A program made the position numbers and the translations under genes. From positions 147,500,118 through 147,564,117 of the forward strand of contig OU015499.1 in NCBI GenBank assembly GCA_907164885.2: a DNA stretch of 64,000 nucleotides. The letters are read 5' to 3'. Below are positions 32,148 to 43,629 of this stretch, one piece after another. Below the pieces are notes generated by a model. The model was not told the DNA's origin. It searched no databases and saw only the letters and a program-made list of their open reading frames with translations. The DNA comes from Dolomedes plantarius (Eukaryota > Arthropoda > Arachnida > Araneae > Dolomedidae). The first letter of the stretch is position 1, and each line of letters opens with the position of its first letter.

Positions 32148-33447
32148 CAGAGGCTGTTCACACATTTTTTAGACGATGTATATTGTATTCACAAAATTAA
32201 ATTACATAAAATTCTTGTGTTTTAAATGTTCTATTTGACATCCCTTATTTTCAACTATCTTTCGACACCGCAATTTCCAGGATAATAATGCCTTTTGAAG
32301 TGTCAGAAGAGGTATTCTATCCCATTCCTCCTGAACAGCTTTCCAGAGTCCTGGAAGGGTTTTGGGACGACGTTTGGATAATGCAGATTTTAAAAGTCCG
32401 AAAGCACAAAAATCCATAGGTGATACATCGGGAGATTTAGTAGGGATATAAGTGAAGGGTATGGCCTTGATACCAGCTTTTTGTTCCATTTCTTTTAGGA
32501 AATTTACAGTGGATTTTGATGTGTGACTGCTAGCTTTGTCCTGATGGAGTCTCACAGATTGATGGCACTGTGGGTAAAGCGATGGCATTTCATTCAGAAA
32601 AATTGGCGATAAAATATTTTCCTGATAGTATTTGGAGTTAATCTTGATATTTTTTTCCACTCTCTTCATTTTTAACTTGCCATTATAAGAAAAACCAGCA
32701 ACAATCAAGAATCCCTTAGAAAAACTTTCTTTCGATTCTTTGAACCATGTACTTAAAGTTTTTCTCCCCTTTTATGATAATAAATGGCTCTTTTTTTGTT
32801 GCAATCATTTAAATACACCCATGATTCATCTATTGTGACAACTGTTTTCCATTTTTCTTTGGATAAGTGTTTCTCATATAGAGTTCTGCAGCGTGTCCTG
32901 CGTTCAGCGATATCATTTGGAAGAAGACGATGCACATTGCGTTTTTTTGCTTTCTTAAGATTTAAATCAACGTTTATCATTTTGTTTACAGTGGACACCG
33001 AGCATTTTAATGATTTTGCAACTGTCCTTTGACTAGGGGGATTTTCTTTTAACATTAAACAACGTACCTTTGCAATAGTCGAAGATGACCGTTTTTTCCT
33101 TGGATACTTGTTTGGAATTTTTGTACCACTTGAGGCTCCAATTTGACGTTTTTTTTCTTTTCTTGTTGACGATATTACCTATCGACGCTTTAGATATCAC
33201 AAAACCATGACTCTCACATCGTTTTTGTATAACGGACTATGCATATTTCTCTTCGGAAAGAGCATAAATGTAGCCTTCGAACCACTGCTTTGTTAAAAAC
33301 GCCATTTTGAATAAAAACAAAACTTTCAAGCCGCAGACGATAATTTGAATTATAAAACATAGTACAATTGCAATTATTTCTTTTGCAGCAAATGATTTTT
33401 TATTACCACTTACTAAAATCGTCTAAAAAACGTGCGAACAGCCTCTG
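32148..33447 (-). mobile_element. mariner-like element (DD41D type), copy M3
   Basis: The best preserved of the three family members, 1300 bp with CAGAGGCTGTTC ends. TA precedes at 32146-32147, but CA follows at 33448-33449, so the duplication has mutated or been lost on that side. It is inserted in the minisatellite. Confidence 0.9.
32202..33305 (-). pseudogene. mariner-family transposase, few disruptions (M3)
   Basis: The ATG is complementary to 33303-33305. The frame from 33055 to 32753 carries the HTH (SQRTVAKSLKCSVSTVNKM) and TIDESWV. After a small frameshift, 32708 to 32202 holds LHQDKASSH and SPDVSPMDF, ending at KHKNFM. Counting from the D of HQD to the D of SPMD gives 41 intervening residues. 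That is unlike classical DD34D mariners and like the rosa-type DD41D group. It is inactive as read because of the frame breaks. Confidence 0.87.
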
Positions 33448-33814
33448 CATTTCGAATTTTATTTCGCGTCCACTTTTGGCCTATTTCCACAGGTTCACGA
33501 CCTGTGGAAATAGGCCAAAGATTCCTTTTCGTTCCGTGTAAAGATTTATCGATGTAGGGCGACTCGCTAAAATTTCTCTTTTGTTTAAATTTTCACACGT
33601 CTCCATAGTTTTCGGGGCGAAATGACTCCGAAACCAAAATTATCGTCCATCCCGACCCTGATTTTTGATTTACGTATTTCAAATTTCATTTCGAATCAAA
33701 TTTTTACCCATTTCCACAGTCCAGAGACCCTGTGAGATTTTATCGATATCGGGCGTATCGCTAACATTCCCTCCTTGTCTATGGTCTGAAGGGAAATTTG
33801 GAAAAAAAAAAACA

Positions 33815-33879
33815 ACGTCGCCTGAGATCGAACCCACGACATAAGTGACATCAGGCAAGCACGTTGGCACGTTGCAGGG
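33815..33879 (-). other. tRNA-like relic
   Basis: On the minus strand a box B-like GGTTCGATCTC is preceded by a degenerate box A-like region (CGTGCCAACGTGCTTGCC). The T stem does not pair well. Likely a decayed tRNA or SINE fragment. Confidence 0.4.
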
Positions 33880-33946
33880 GCTGCACGCGAGAAAGTTAGA
33901 AATATGGAAGAAAAAATGTTAGAAATATGGAGAGAAAAAATTGTTA

Positions 33947-34006
33947 GGTCAGGGATTCGATCCCACAACCTTTGGAACTCGGGTCTCGCTCTCTACCGCT
34001 GTGGTA
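33947..34006 (-). other. second tRNA-like relic
   Basis: On the minus strand it reads TACCACAGCGGTAGAGAGCG, then GGATCGAATCCC as box B. It lies about 70 bases from the previous relic in the same orientation. Stem pairing is incomplete. Confidence 0.4.
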
Positions 34007-34009
34007 CTG

Positions 34010-35469
34010 TATTCACGACAAGTAGGGGAAAATTACCAGTCAAGAGCAAGAGACGCTCTAGGTCTCTTCCTATTGAAAGGTTTCTTATAGTCATAATTGG
34101 AGAGGTCTGTTAAAAGAGTTAGGTTGTTAGATTCAATGCTATTGTGGAAATTAATATTTAAGGAGTTAATAAAACTAGTTAGGGGGGGGGGAGTTAAGTT
34201 CTTGGTAGATTTTGCAATATTGATAAATAATTAGTCACAATAGTGACCGATAGATGGCAGCACTGAAACACGTATTTTCAGTAGCCAATCAGATTTGCCA
34301 GCCGGTTAGAGATTTAACGGCTCGTGGGCAGATCGGCGTAGTTTGTGTTTGTGTTGCTTATTGCATTCAACTCTCCATAATCATAGTAATTAAACGTAAA
34401 AAGTTGTGTCCTTTGCTGCAAACTTTCGCAGCTTTTTGGATGGATCACGGACTAAAATAACGTTACAGATGATGCTAGAAAAATAAACAACCATTAAAGT
34501 AAGTTTAATTTACAGGTATTTTTTCCTGTATTGTGTGGACACATCTGTTTCGTTAAGATGTTGAAAATGATACATATGATTTCTACATTTTACGCTATTT
34601 TTTTGTGAGTGGAGCTAAATTCTAATACAATTCGTATAACTATTAAACTGATAAAAATCTGTATGTTCAGCCATGGTTTGTTGTTTTCAGCAAATGAGTA
34701 GACTAATACTTTATGGTCGATTCTAATATACATTTCACAATTTCAAGAGATTGCTAAAAGTTGCCAATCTGATAATTTTATTTACCATAATTTGTATAAA
34801 AATTTATAAGTTTATTAAATAAGCTGGGAAGAGTTCCATAACCTGTGCCGTTCGGCTAAAAGGTGTCAAACTCCACCGAGTTCTCCTAATGAGAAATTTA
34901 GGAAAATACCGTTTCACACTGTTGTAAAACTTTTTACCTGACAATCAACACTTTGTATGAAAATTCAACAATAAGTAGCTAATAAAGAACGTTAGAGAAT
35001 ATTTTAAGAAAGATATTTGGAATACAACATTTATCTGGAATTAATAATTAAAACAGTTTAAATTTTTGCAAAGTGTCCAAAATGTATGAATAGGTTGTAG
35101 AAATTGTTGTAGGGAAACAATATATTCAAAATACATGAAATTTATTTGTTTAAAAAAAAATCTTATAAACTACAAAATAAAAATGTAAATACTTCAAGAA
35201 AAAGATCCATAAAAATACAAAAATAGTGAAAAATAAACAAAGTACATAAAATGAAAAGTTTGTAGTAAGATAATTTCAACATATATAGAAGAATGAAAAA
35301 AACAATGTCTATAGTATTTCTAGTGGTTTTATAGAAAAAAATTAATTTAAAATATTTACAAAGTATAAAAATCAATTTATAAAACAGAATGAAACTAAAA
35401 TATTTTAAGAAAAGGTACAAAATTAACAAACAACATAAATTGTGATTTTTCACTTAAAAAATAAGATTT
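34010..35469. other. spacer without recognised gene
   Basis: About 1.4 kb of AT-rich sequence. The frame at 35163-35453 is phenylalanine/leucine-rich, drawn from poly(T)-like sequence, and I do not regard it as coding. A G run lies near 34182. Confidence 0.5.
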
Positions 35470-36562
35470 TAAAAACACCGACAAAGGCAGCCTGATGTAC
35501 TAGATGCACTCAGACCTGGCGTAAGACCTATAAACCAGATTTGAATAACCAAAGGTAAGTTCTCATATTCCGGATGGTATTCCTTGAAAAGGCAGAAAAT
35601 AAAAAATTTATAAAAGGAATTCAAATTTTTTCATTGACTGAATGTATAATTCATTATCTAAAGGTAATCTCGAATTTCATTGCTTGAAAACATCTAAGTG
35701 ATCATCATAAAAATTCAGTTGTTTGAAACTGAAAAAATCCAAGTGACATTTCTAAGATATAATCTCTGATCTTTGCTGGTGTAAAAAGCAGAGCTTAGGT
35801 GCATCAGGTTTGCAGCCTATTAAACCATATAACTAACTAATAAAAATATTTATTATGTAGATTATAACCCAAGAGCAACAGAACATAAACAAAGTATATA
35901 CTTATATAATCACCAAATTTGAAGCCATAAAAAATCCAGCGCTTTTTGCAACACTCATGTGTTTGGTATTTTTAAAATTTAATTTCAAGCTTAAAATATT
36001 ATAAAATTATCAAAACATCCAAAGCTTATTGAATTTAAGAAACCATCATTTATATGCATTAACTTTTTTTAAAATTAGAATAAAATCCATATATACTGTT
36101 AATTTTATTCGAAACTTATAGATGGGTCATTCTGTAAAAAGTGGCCTTTTTTTTTTCTTCCCCTCCTCTCCCAAAATTGAGCCTAAATAAAATTTCCTTA
36201 AAAACCTCTAAATTTAGCCTGAAAGTACATTTTATTTGTGCTATATTTATCAAAAAACAATTTGAACCAAACTATGCTGGATAGATCTTCAGGGATTTTG
36301 TTTATTTTAATAATTGAAATAAATGAAGGAATAATGCTATAATATAATGAAATGATGGATTGCTATTAAAATTGACTCTTTCATATACCACACTAGTTTT
36401 GATGTAGTTATTAATAGGAAAGAATAAAATATTTTCATAATGGTTTATTTAATTATAGTAAAACTTCATCCATAAATAGGCAAATATTAAATTATTTATC
36501 AAGAAATTTATATTGGCTTGCTCTGCTATTGCAAGGTATAGGCTGAGGCAGTTTATATTTTA

Positions 36563-37261
36563 TCTATATATATAAAACAGTTCCGTAACTGACTCATTCA
36601 TTCACTGACTGACTGACTGACTGACATACAATGCACAGACCAAACCGCTGGACCTAAAGGGCTGAAATTTTGCATGGCGATTCTTCTAATAGTGTAGGGG
36701 TGCACTAAGAAAGATTTTTCAAAAATTCTTCTTAGATTTTTTAAAATTAAATTTGTTAGCTGTTTTTTAATCTTTTTTTACGTTTGCATTTAAAATAATA
36801 CATTGAGGGTTATAAAATTTATATCACGAGAAAGATCATAAAAATTCCTCCAAAATGAAATTTTTTTCGAATTTTTACCTCCATTTCCTGATTTTTTGTG
36901 AATTTTTAAAGATTAATTTTTAGAATTTAATTTATTAAATGCCGATCACGTGATTTCTTTTTCTGGTACTTTCAATAAATTTATTGTCACGTGCGTAACA
37001 ACTAAATAGACAAAAAAATATTTTTATTTCTCTTTCTAATGCAGCAGACGATTGGATATTATAAAAAAAAAATGCATATCCCTTATGATTTTTTTATAAA
37101 TATATATATATATAGATATATATATATTTTACATCAATTGTATACATTGATCATCGCGTTTATTATAAATATATATATTTATTTTTTGGCATAAATTGCA
37201 TACGGTGACCGTTGTATTTAATTTGAATGTACTCCGTAGCGAAGCGCGGGTTTTCAGCTAG
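36563..37261 (+). mobile_element. non-autonomous Helitron, family A, copy A3
   Basis: Begins TCTATATATATAAAACAG and ends with the hairpin plus CTAG, inserted between A and T. The sister transposon at 40059-41450 shows the empty site as TTTTATATCTATC near 40486-40498, which pins the insertion to an AT dinucleotide, as Helitrons require. Confidence 0.8.
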
Positions 37262-37289
37262 TATCTATCATATTTATCAAACTGTAAGT

Positions 37290-37766
37290 ATGAATGCCCT
37301 TTGTTGAGGGTCATGTATATCTTGTTATTTCCTGTTGAAATCATGACATTTACAATGAAATTTTTGCCGTCTGCTGATAGGATCTCTCCAGGATACAGTG
37401 TTTTATCATAATCTACCATCCCTCACCCACTGACTTTATATTTAGGGTTTTTAATCTTTTAATCTTTCTTTGCTGTAGATTTTTTTCTTTTAATTTCAGA
37501 ATTTAACTGAAAATGTGTGCATTCAAAAATCTTGTACTCAAAGCAAGAAAGTGAACAGATTTCAGTGCTGTATATGCTGAAGTATATACAATCTGATGAA
37601 TTGTCAGTGTGTTTAAAAATGGTTCTAAATATTTTGCTAACATATTATCAGCTTTACATATAATGTCTTCATTTATTAAAAATATTCTGATTGACAAAAC
37701 ATTGTATACTAATCTTGTAGCGGACAGAAAGTACAAATTTTTTATGCAGATCTTGAAATGTGTCAT
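37290..37766 (-). pseudogene. C-terminal transposase remains of family G
   Basis: The distal part reads VDYDKTLYPGEI...VMISTGNNK, closely matching the peptide at 40420-40641. The proximal part (37503-37766) contains NTLTIHQIVYTS. These resemble the C-terminal portion of a transposase class common in invertebrates whose name I cannot fix. Stops and frame changes separate the parts. Confidence 0.5.
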
Positions 37767-38022
37767 TTAGACACATGAAAACAAAAATGATTATTCTTAG
37801 ATACATTTTCAGTACTAAATATCTTTTGAAACACATTTCCAACAATATAGGAAAGAGAAATATTATTTGGTTTCACTAAATTTATAATAGATGAGGGAAT
37901 GATAGGTATTAAAAATACTTACTTTGATCTAATACTTGAAAGCCTTGTGTTAGCTAATGAAGAATGTTGTTGAGCAAAAAACAAGTTAGTTGCTTTACTC
38001 ATATACAAACTATCTAGACTTA

Positions 38023-39276
38023 TTGTAAAATGGGGTGAGATTGTGCCAACACGGAATTCAGCAAATCAATGCACTCTGGTGGCTTGTTATTAAAGCTATT
38101 AGTTTTCCCATTTACCAAGTGGCAGTGGTATGTTAGTACAAATCAGCAAGTGTTTTTATGCTCCTCTGATACAATTTTTGTGACTCCCACAATCTTTTTT
38201 AACAATTCATTATTTTATCACTTTGTTGCAACCTGTGAAAAGTGTTGGTTCTTGTATGAAGAATTAGTTTTATGCACTGGTAAGTAATATATTTTTATTC
38301 ACCTACTATCTGAAGTCTTATCTGTGGAGTTTCATTACTGTTCCTTTTTTGGTTGTCATATTATCACATTATCATTAAAATAATTTCACTTGATGGGGTG
38401 AGATTGTGCCACCCTTTTTTGGTTATTTTGTGTACTGTAACTTTTTATTTTTTTATTTTTTTTTTAAACTGAGAAATTATTGACACAACTCTAACTATTA
38501 GAATGGCTATAATTATTGCTATAATTTCTCTATTTAAAATTTTTTAAGAAACTTTAACTATCTTTATCAAAAATGTTTTAACAAAGCAACATGTTTTAAA
38601 AATCAAGTAGCATGGGCTTTCTGCTAAGAGAATTGGATAATACTGATGACAAGGATGGTGCTATCTACCTGGACAGTCCAGCAAGACGAGATGATATGAT
38701 CATTCTCAAGAGGACGAAGAGGAATCAAATGCAGAGCTGAAGATGGCTGAAGGTGTTACTGCAACCACAGCAGATTTCTGAGTAGAGACTTCGTGGCTGT
38801 TTCATATGAAGAGAGGGTCTATCCAGGTTAAATGCGCAGAAACTTCGATGAAAGTGGGGAAGCTTATGTTTCCTGTATGGTGAAAAAAGGCAAATTTTGG
38901 ATTTGGCCACAAAAGGTTAATGAAATTTGTTAATCTTTGAGAAAAAAATTTTATTGATAAAAAAAAGTCAAAATTAATTGGCAGTGTTCTTGCTTCAAAG
39001 TAAGAGGTGTGTGAATGTGCCATGACTGAATCCATGGCAACTATAAAGGAAAAAAAGGGGTGGCCTAATCACACCAAACTCGGTGGGGCAAGATTGTGTC
39101 AGAAAAAAAATCCCCCCCATCATCTCCAACCACTTAAAAAAATTTTCTGCTATGAAACAGAAGGCTGAAATGTGTATCTATCTTTCTGCCCTAAATTCAT
39201 CTAATTATGTCGGTAAATAAAGAAATGACATAAAAAAAGCCCTGAAAACCTGGCACAATCTCACCCCATTTTACTG
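38023..39276 (+). mobile_element. TA-flanked element with GGGGTGAGATTGTGCCA ends
   Basis: The inverted ends (TTGTAAAATGGGGTGAGATT at left, CAGTAAAATGGGGTGAGATT read from the right) are flanked by TA at 38021-38022 and 39277-39278. The GGGGTGAGATTGTGCC motif recurs internally near 38396, and a variant lies near 39082. The design is like the GGGATACTTGACCC element at 8625. It is nested in the larger family G element. Confidence 0.7.
38784..38933 (+). pseudogene. transposase C-terminal fragment
   Basis: A single frame reads RDFVAVSYEERVYPG, a stop at 38829-38831, then MRRNFDESGEAYVSCMVKKG and KFWIWPQK to the stop at 38931. The pattern (FVxVxYxxxxYPG ... VxxM ... WxWP) matches that in the family G remains, so the two families may share this C-terminal module. 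Only about 50 residues survive. Confidence 0.45.
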
Positions 39277-40058
39277 TAAATAATGCATGCTCTGCCATCT
39301 ACTGCGTAAGTAGGGGCAGATTTATAGTTATGTGAGGGAATGATATCTAAAACTAGGGACAACAATAAAAAGTGCCCTAATTTCTTTCATTACAAAATAT
39401 ATATATATATAATTAAGGGGCTAAATATTTATTTAAGTATCGTTAATGGATTTTATAAAAAACATTATAAACATACATACTGTAATGGCAGTGAAACCAT
39501 TTTCTTTCCTACATGTGATAATGGGGACATAGTAAGGGAATGATATTTACATTAAAAAAATTAATATTATATTTCAATTTCAATAAGCAAATAATCACAG
39601 TTTATATGTGTAACTGATTAATATGGATAGTTTAAATCACTTTTTCTTTTTTTATTTTTAAAAATACGTCCTCAAGACCACTGTGACATGAAATTGCCAC
39701 TTTTCAGAGAATGACCCAGATATAACTAATTAAATAGTTAAATTTTCCATATACATGATGAAATGGCACTAAACGGGATAAGTTTTTACAGCTTGGTACC
39801 ATCTGCAGTTAAGCCATTGCTTTCTCATATCATTCTTCTGTCAGAGAAATTTTTTATTTATAATTACATTTGGAATAATTTTTTTGAAGTTATTTGTTTC
39901 TGTATTCATTCAGTGTTAAAATTTTTCATGACAAGATATAGTAAATAACTTTCATTCACATTTTTTATTGCAACAAAGATAATGGCAATAGCATTAAATG
40001 TTATACTCCTAAACATTCATCATTCATTATAATGTGCTTGTTTAAACTTTTAAATAAA

Positions 40059-41450
40059 GGGGTCATTCTCTGAAAAGTAGCTGTTTATTTATTTATTTAT
40101 TTTTTTAAATTGAGCCCAAATAAAATTGCCTAAAAAATCTCAAAATTTAGCCTGCAAGTACATTTTTGCAATATTTATCAAAAAATATCAATCAAACTGT
40201 ACTGGATAGATCTTTTGAGATTTTAATTATTTTAATTATTGAAAAAATGAGGGAATGATGCTGTGTATGAGGGAATGACAGATCACTATTGAAATTGACT
40301 CTTTTCATATAACAAACTTGTTTTGATGTAATTATTAGTAGGCAAGAATAATGCATTATTTTCATAATGATTTATTTAATTGTAGTAAAAATTTTATCCA
40401 TAAATAGGCACATGTAATATTATTTATCAAGAAATTTATATTGACTTTCTCTGCTATTATAAGGTGTAGACTGGCGCAGTTTATATTTTATATCTATCAG
40501 GTTGTAAGTGTGAATGTCCTTTATTGGGGGCCTTGTATATCTGTTGTTTCCTGTTGAAACAATGACATTTATGGTGAAATTTTCGACGTCGAACATTAGG
40601 ATCTCTCCAGGATACAGTGCTTTATCATAATTTACCATCACCTACTCATCAACTGTGTATTTAGTGTTTTTAATCTTTTGATCTTAATTTGCTGTAGATT
40701 TTTTTCTTTTATTTTCAGAATTTAACTGAAAATGTGTGCATTTGAAAATCTTGCACTTAAAGCTAGAAAGTGAACAAAAGTCCAGTACTGTATGTACTGA
40801 AGTATATACAATCTGATGAATCTTTAATGTGCCCAAAAATGGTTCTAAATCTTATTGCTAGCATATTAACAGCTTTATATATCACGTCATCATCAATTGG
40901 CAATATCTTGATTCCTGTACATTCTTGCCTTAAAATTTTTGATTAAAGTTGTCAGGTCGAAAACTTCATTATAAATGTCATGGTTTCAACAGGAAATAAC
41001 AGGTATAGTGGCCTTCAACAAAGGACATTCATACTTACAGCTTGATAGATATAAAATATAAACTTCTCCAGCCTACACCTGCCAATATAAATTTCTTGAT
41101 AATTAATTTTACATGTGCCTTTTTATGGATAAAATTTTTACTATGATTAAATAAACCATTTTGAAAATAATGTATTGTTCTTGCCTGCTTGTAATTATAT
41201 CAAAACTAGTTTGTTATATGAAAAGAGTCAATTTTAATAGAGATCTGTCATTCCCTCATTCACAGCATCATTCCCTCATTTATTCAATAGTTAAAATCCC
41301 AGAAGATCTAAGTTGTACAGTTTTGATCCTATTATTTCTTTGATAAATACAGCACACATGTACTTGACTAAATTTTGAAATTTTTGAGGGAATTTTATTT
41401 CAGCTCAATTAAAAAAAAAAAAAAAGAAGCCAATTTTCAGAGAATGAACT
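40059..41450. mobile_element. family G copy 2, rearranged into a large inverted repeat
   Basis: The left end is GGGGTCATTCTCTGAAAAGT and the right end its inverse (TTTTCAGAGAATGAACT). About 500 bases at each end are inverted copies (roughly 40059-40590 and 40975-41450), including the coding fragment. The centre of about 380 bases is unique. Absent from the matching part of duplication copy 1. Confidence 0.65.
40420..40641 (-). pseudogene. family G transposase C-terminal fragment
   Basis: The readable peptide begins MMVNYDKALYPGEILMFDVE and continues through IVSTGNNRY to RESQYKFLDK. Homologous to the fragment at 37290-37420. It is isolated, without the rest of the enzyme. Confidence 0.5.
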
Positions 41451-41520
41451 ATTAACTGATATTTCTGACTGCCTTAATATTATATTTTAAAATTTTTTTA
41501 GTGTAAAAATTAAACTTGGG

Positions 41521-41800
41521 TCAGTATGGAACTAAATTTAAATTATCTGCTGCCTTACCTGCATATTCTTTATACTGAATAGATATTTTGTATTGGCAAA
41601 ATTTATAACTACATTCTTGCTATTCATGTCTGGGATAATTTTTTAATATATAGTTTCGGCTCTTAAGATCAGTATTAGACAAATTGAGTCAGTTTGGAAC
41701 TAAATTTAAATTATCTGCTGCCTTACCTGCATATTCTTTATACTGAATAGATATTTTGTAATATATAGTTTCGGTTCTTAAGATCAGTATTAAACAAATT
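41521..41800 (+). repeat. tandem duplication of about 120-165 bp
   Basis: The segment with TCAGTATGGAACTAAATTTA and CTGCCTTACCTGCATATTC occurs at 41521-41600 and again at about 41687-41760. The adjacent ATATAGTTTCGG(C/T)TCTTAAG is also duplicated. Duplication copy 1 has one equivalent near 10680-10760. Confidence 0.8.
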
Positions 41801-42596
41801 GATGCTTGTGTTAGTATTTATATTTCATACCCCCCCCCTCTCTACTAGGGGTAAAAATTATTCATTTAACAGAAAGTAACTGCAGTTAAACAAACTGGAG
41901 AGCCATGGCGTCTAATAGACCAAGATGGTGGAAACTTCTTGGGACGGTCTTGGCCTGCCCTAGGCTGTAGTACCGAAGAAGAAGAACTGCAGTTAAAGTG
42001 TCAAAAGTACAGTTTTGAAAATTCTGGTTCTCTATTTTCCTCAGTGCTCTAGAAATGTGTTGTTTAATTATTCTGTGAGGGAATATACATGAAATGAATT
42101 ATATTTCTTGATGGGCAAAAGTTTAAACATGTGTTTGAGGACTATATTAAACCATTTTATATAAAAGATAACTGTGCCCAAAACATGAAAATTTAAGGTG
42201 GTAAGTTTTCATTTTGCATGAGGGAAATATGCATGAACATTTTATACAAGTTCTTTAATGAAAACTGTTCGAAAAAAAATTCTGAGTAGAAGTCAATCAT
42301 TTGGTAGTTTTTCTTTCCTTTGGAGTCATGTACATAGCTTTGCATTTCATGTTGAACTTTCTTACTCACTATCTGTTTTCTTGACAGTTAATTCACTTAT
42401 AACTTTGTTTTAAACATAATTTATAGAAACCTGATAAATAAAAAATTTGAAAATTTTCTGTTAATTCTACATTTTAATATTTAAAATTTTGGAAATTTCT
42501 ACATTAAATTTATATATTAAAGTAACAGAGTTTAACAGTTAATTACTTTGCCCGGGAAAATTTGATATCCGAGTTCTTGTCATTCGAGCCTTTGAT

Positions 42597-43625
42597 CAGG
42601 GCCAGCCATAGTCCTTGCAGAGCCAAATTTCAGAAATTTCGGTAGGGTACTTCAAAATTCTTTTATACATTAAATGGTAAACATTTTATGCGAAGCATAA
42701 AAGACAAAATTTAGGAAGGAATTTAGGTCATATTTCCCTTTTTATGTACATTTATGAGAAAAGAAAACTAAAAAGTAGCTAGACTACATGTATTTTAATA
42801 ACAGAACAAAATTATTTACAATAAAATTTTGCTAGATTTTTTTATCACCAAGATCATTTATAAATTGATGAAATTTTAATTTCCTTGTTTCTACATGCTC
42901 TACAGACACTATTGCAAGACAGTTGAGTCTCTCCTGCGATGTTATTGACTTCACATATGTTTTAATATATTTTAAAATTGAAAAGCTTCTTCTTCCCATT
43001 GCTACAGTGACATGAATTGTTAAGAATATCCTTAAAGATATAAAAGCATTTGAAAAGCCAGTAACTGTCATTCATATCAATTGTGGAATTTTTATAGAGT
43101 TTCCAAAACAATAAGTTTTTCCATTTCTTCAACCAGCATATAGCTATCTACATCTAAATTTTTTTTATAGACTTCATTTGGTCATTATTCTGAATAAGTT
43201 TTACATCTGTCAAGGTAATTTCTAGTGCTGATGCATGTTTCTGATGCTTATTGTGTAGATTCGTCTCGAATTAACTTGCCTAGCTTGTCTAGCTTTGTGC
43301 AGTGTTTGTTAAAAACAATACATCTCAAACATTTCTTTCCAGTTACTTATTGGTTCATCTGCGTACTTGTAATAAAATATCCTTTTTCAATTTCATAAAC
43401 ATGTTTCCCGAAAATCCAGTATGGCTTCTAAATCAGTTGCAAACTCTGTATCTCCAACTAAAACTTCTTCAAAATCCGAGTGGCTATATTTTGGTCAGTT
43501 TATTATAAGGTTTTTAAAAGATCGTAGTACTTCCTGTCAGACATTTTGAAAATTTCTTCATGTGGGGCTATGAAATAGCTTGAAGCCCAATTGTTTCCAA
43601 TATATCCAATCGTATTAAAGCAATT
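42597..43625 (-). pseudogene. hAT-family transposase remnant
   Basis: The clearest part, 42832-43071, reads ISLRIFLTIHVTVAMGRRSF, then SILKYIKTYVKSITSQERL. This is the hAT C-terminal dimerisation region (consensus xALRIxLTxPVTVAxxERSFSxL). A CAGGGCCAGCC end-like motif lies at 42597 in the flank. The insert is missing from duplication copy 1, where the flanking sequences join near 11600. The upstream portion to about 43625 is decayed and the right end was not located. Confidence 0.65.
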
Positions 43626-43629
43626 CCTG

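Larger units (their letters stand above)
31830..33780 (+). repeat. irregular minisatellite interrupted by a mariner
   Basis: Related units of about 170-220 bases share GGGGCGAAATGACTCCGAAA, CCATTTCCACAGG and TTTATCGATATCGGGCG. Units are seen near 31840-31990, 32010-32147, 33448-33570 and 33580-33780. The 1300-bp mariner M3 splits the array. Confidence 0.75.
36123..39718 (-). mobile_element. unclassified DNA transposon, family G copy 1, with two insertions
   Basis: The ends are inverted: TGGGTCATTCTGTAAAAAGT at left, and TGGGTCATTCTCTGAAAAGT read inward from the right. It contains a Helitron (36563-37261) and a pogo-like element (38023-39276). Its own coding remains are on the minus strand at 37290-37766. 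The corresponding place in duplication copy 1 (near 8370) has no such insert. The target duplication is unclear (possibly TATA). Confidence 0.65.

Noticed and set aside
35163..35453. 96-aa hydrophobic protein
   Set aside because: Phenylalanine/leucine/isoleucine-rich peptide from a T-rich strand; no start context, homologue or paralogue conservation with copy 1.
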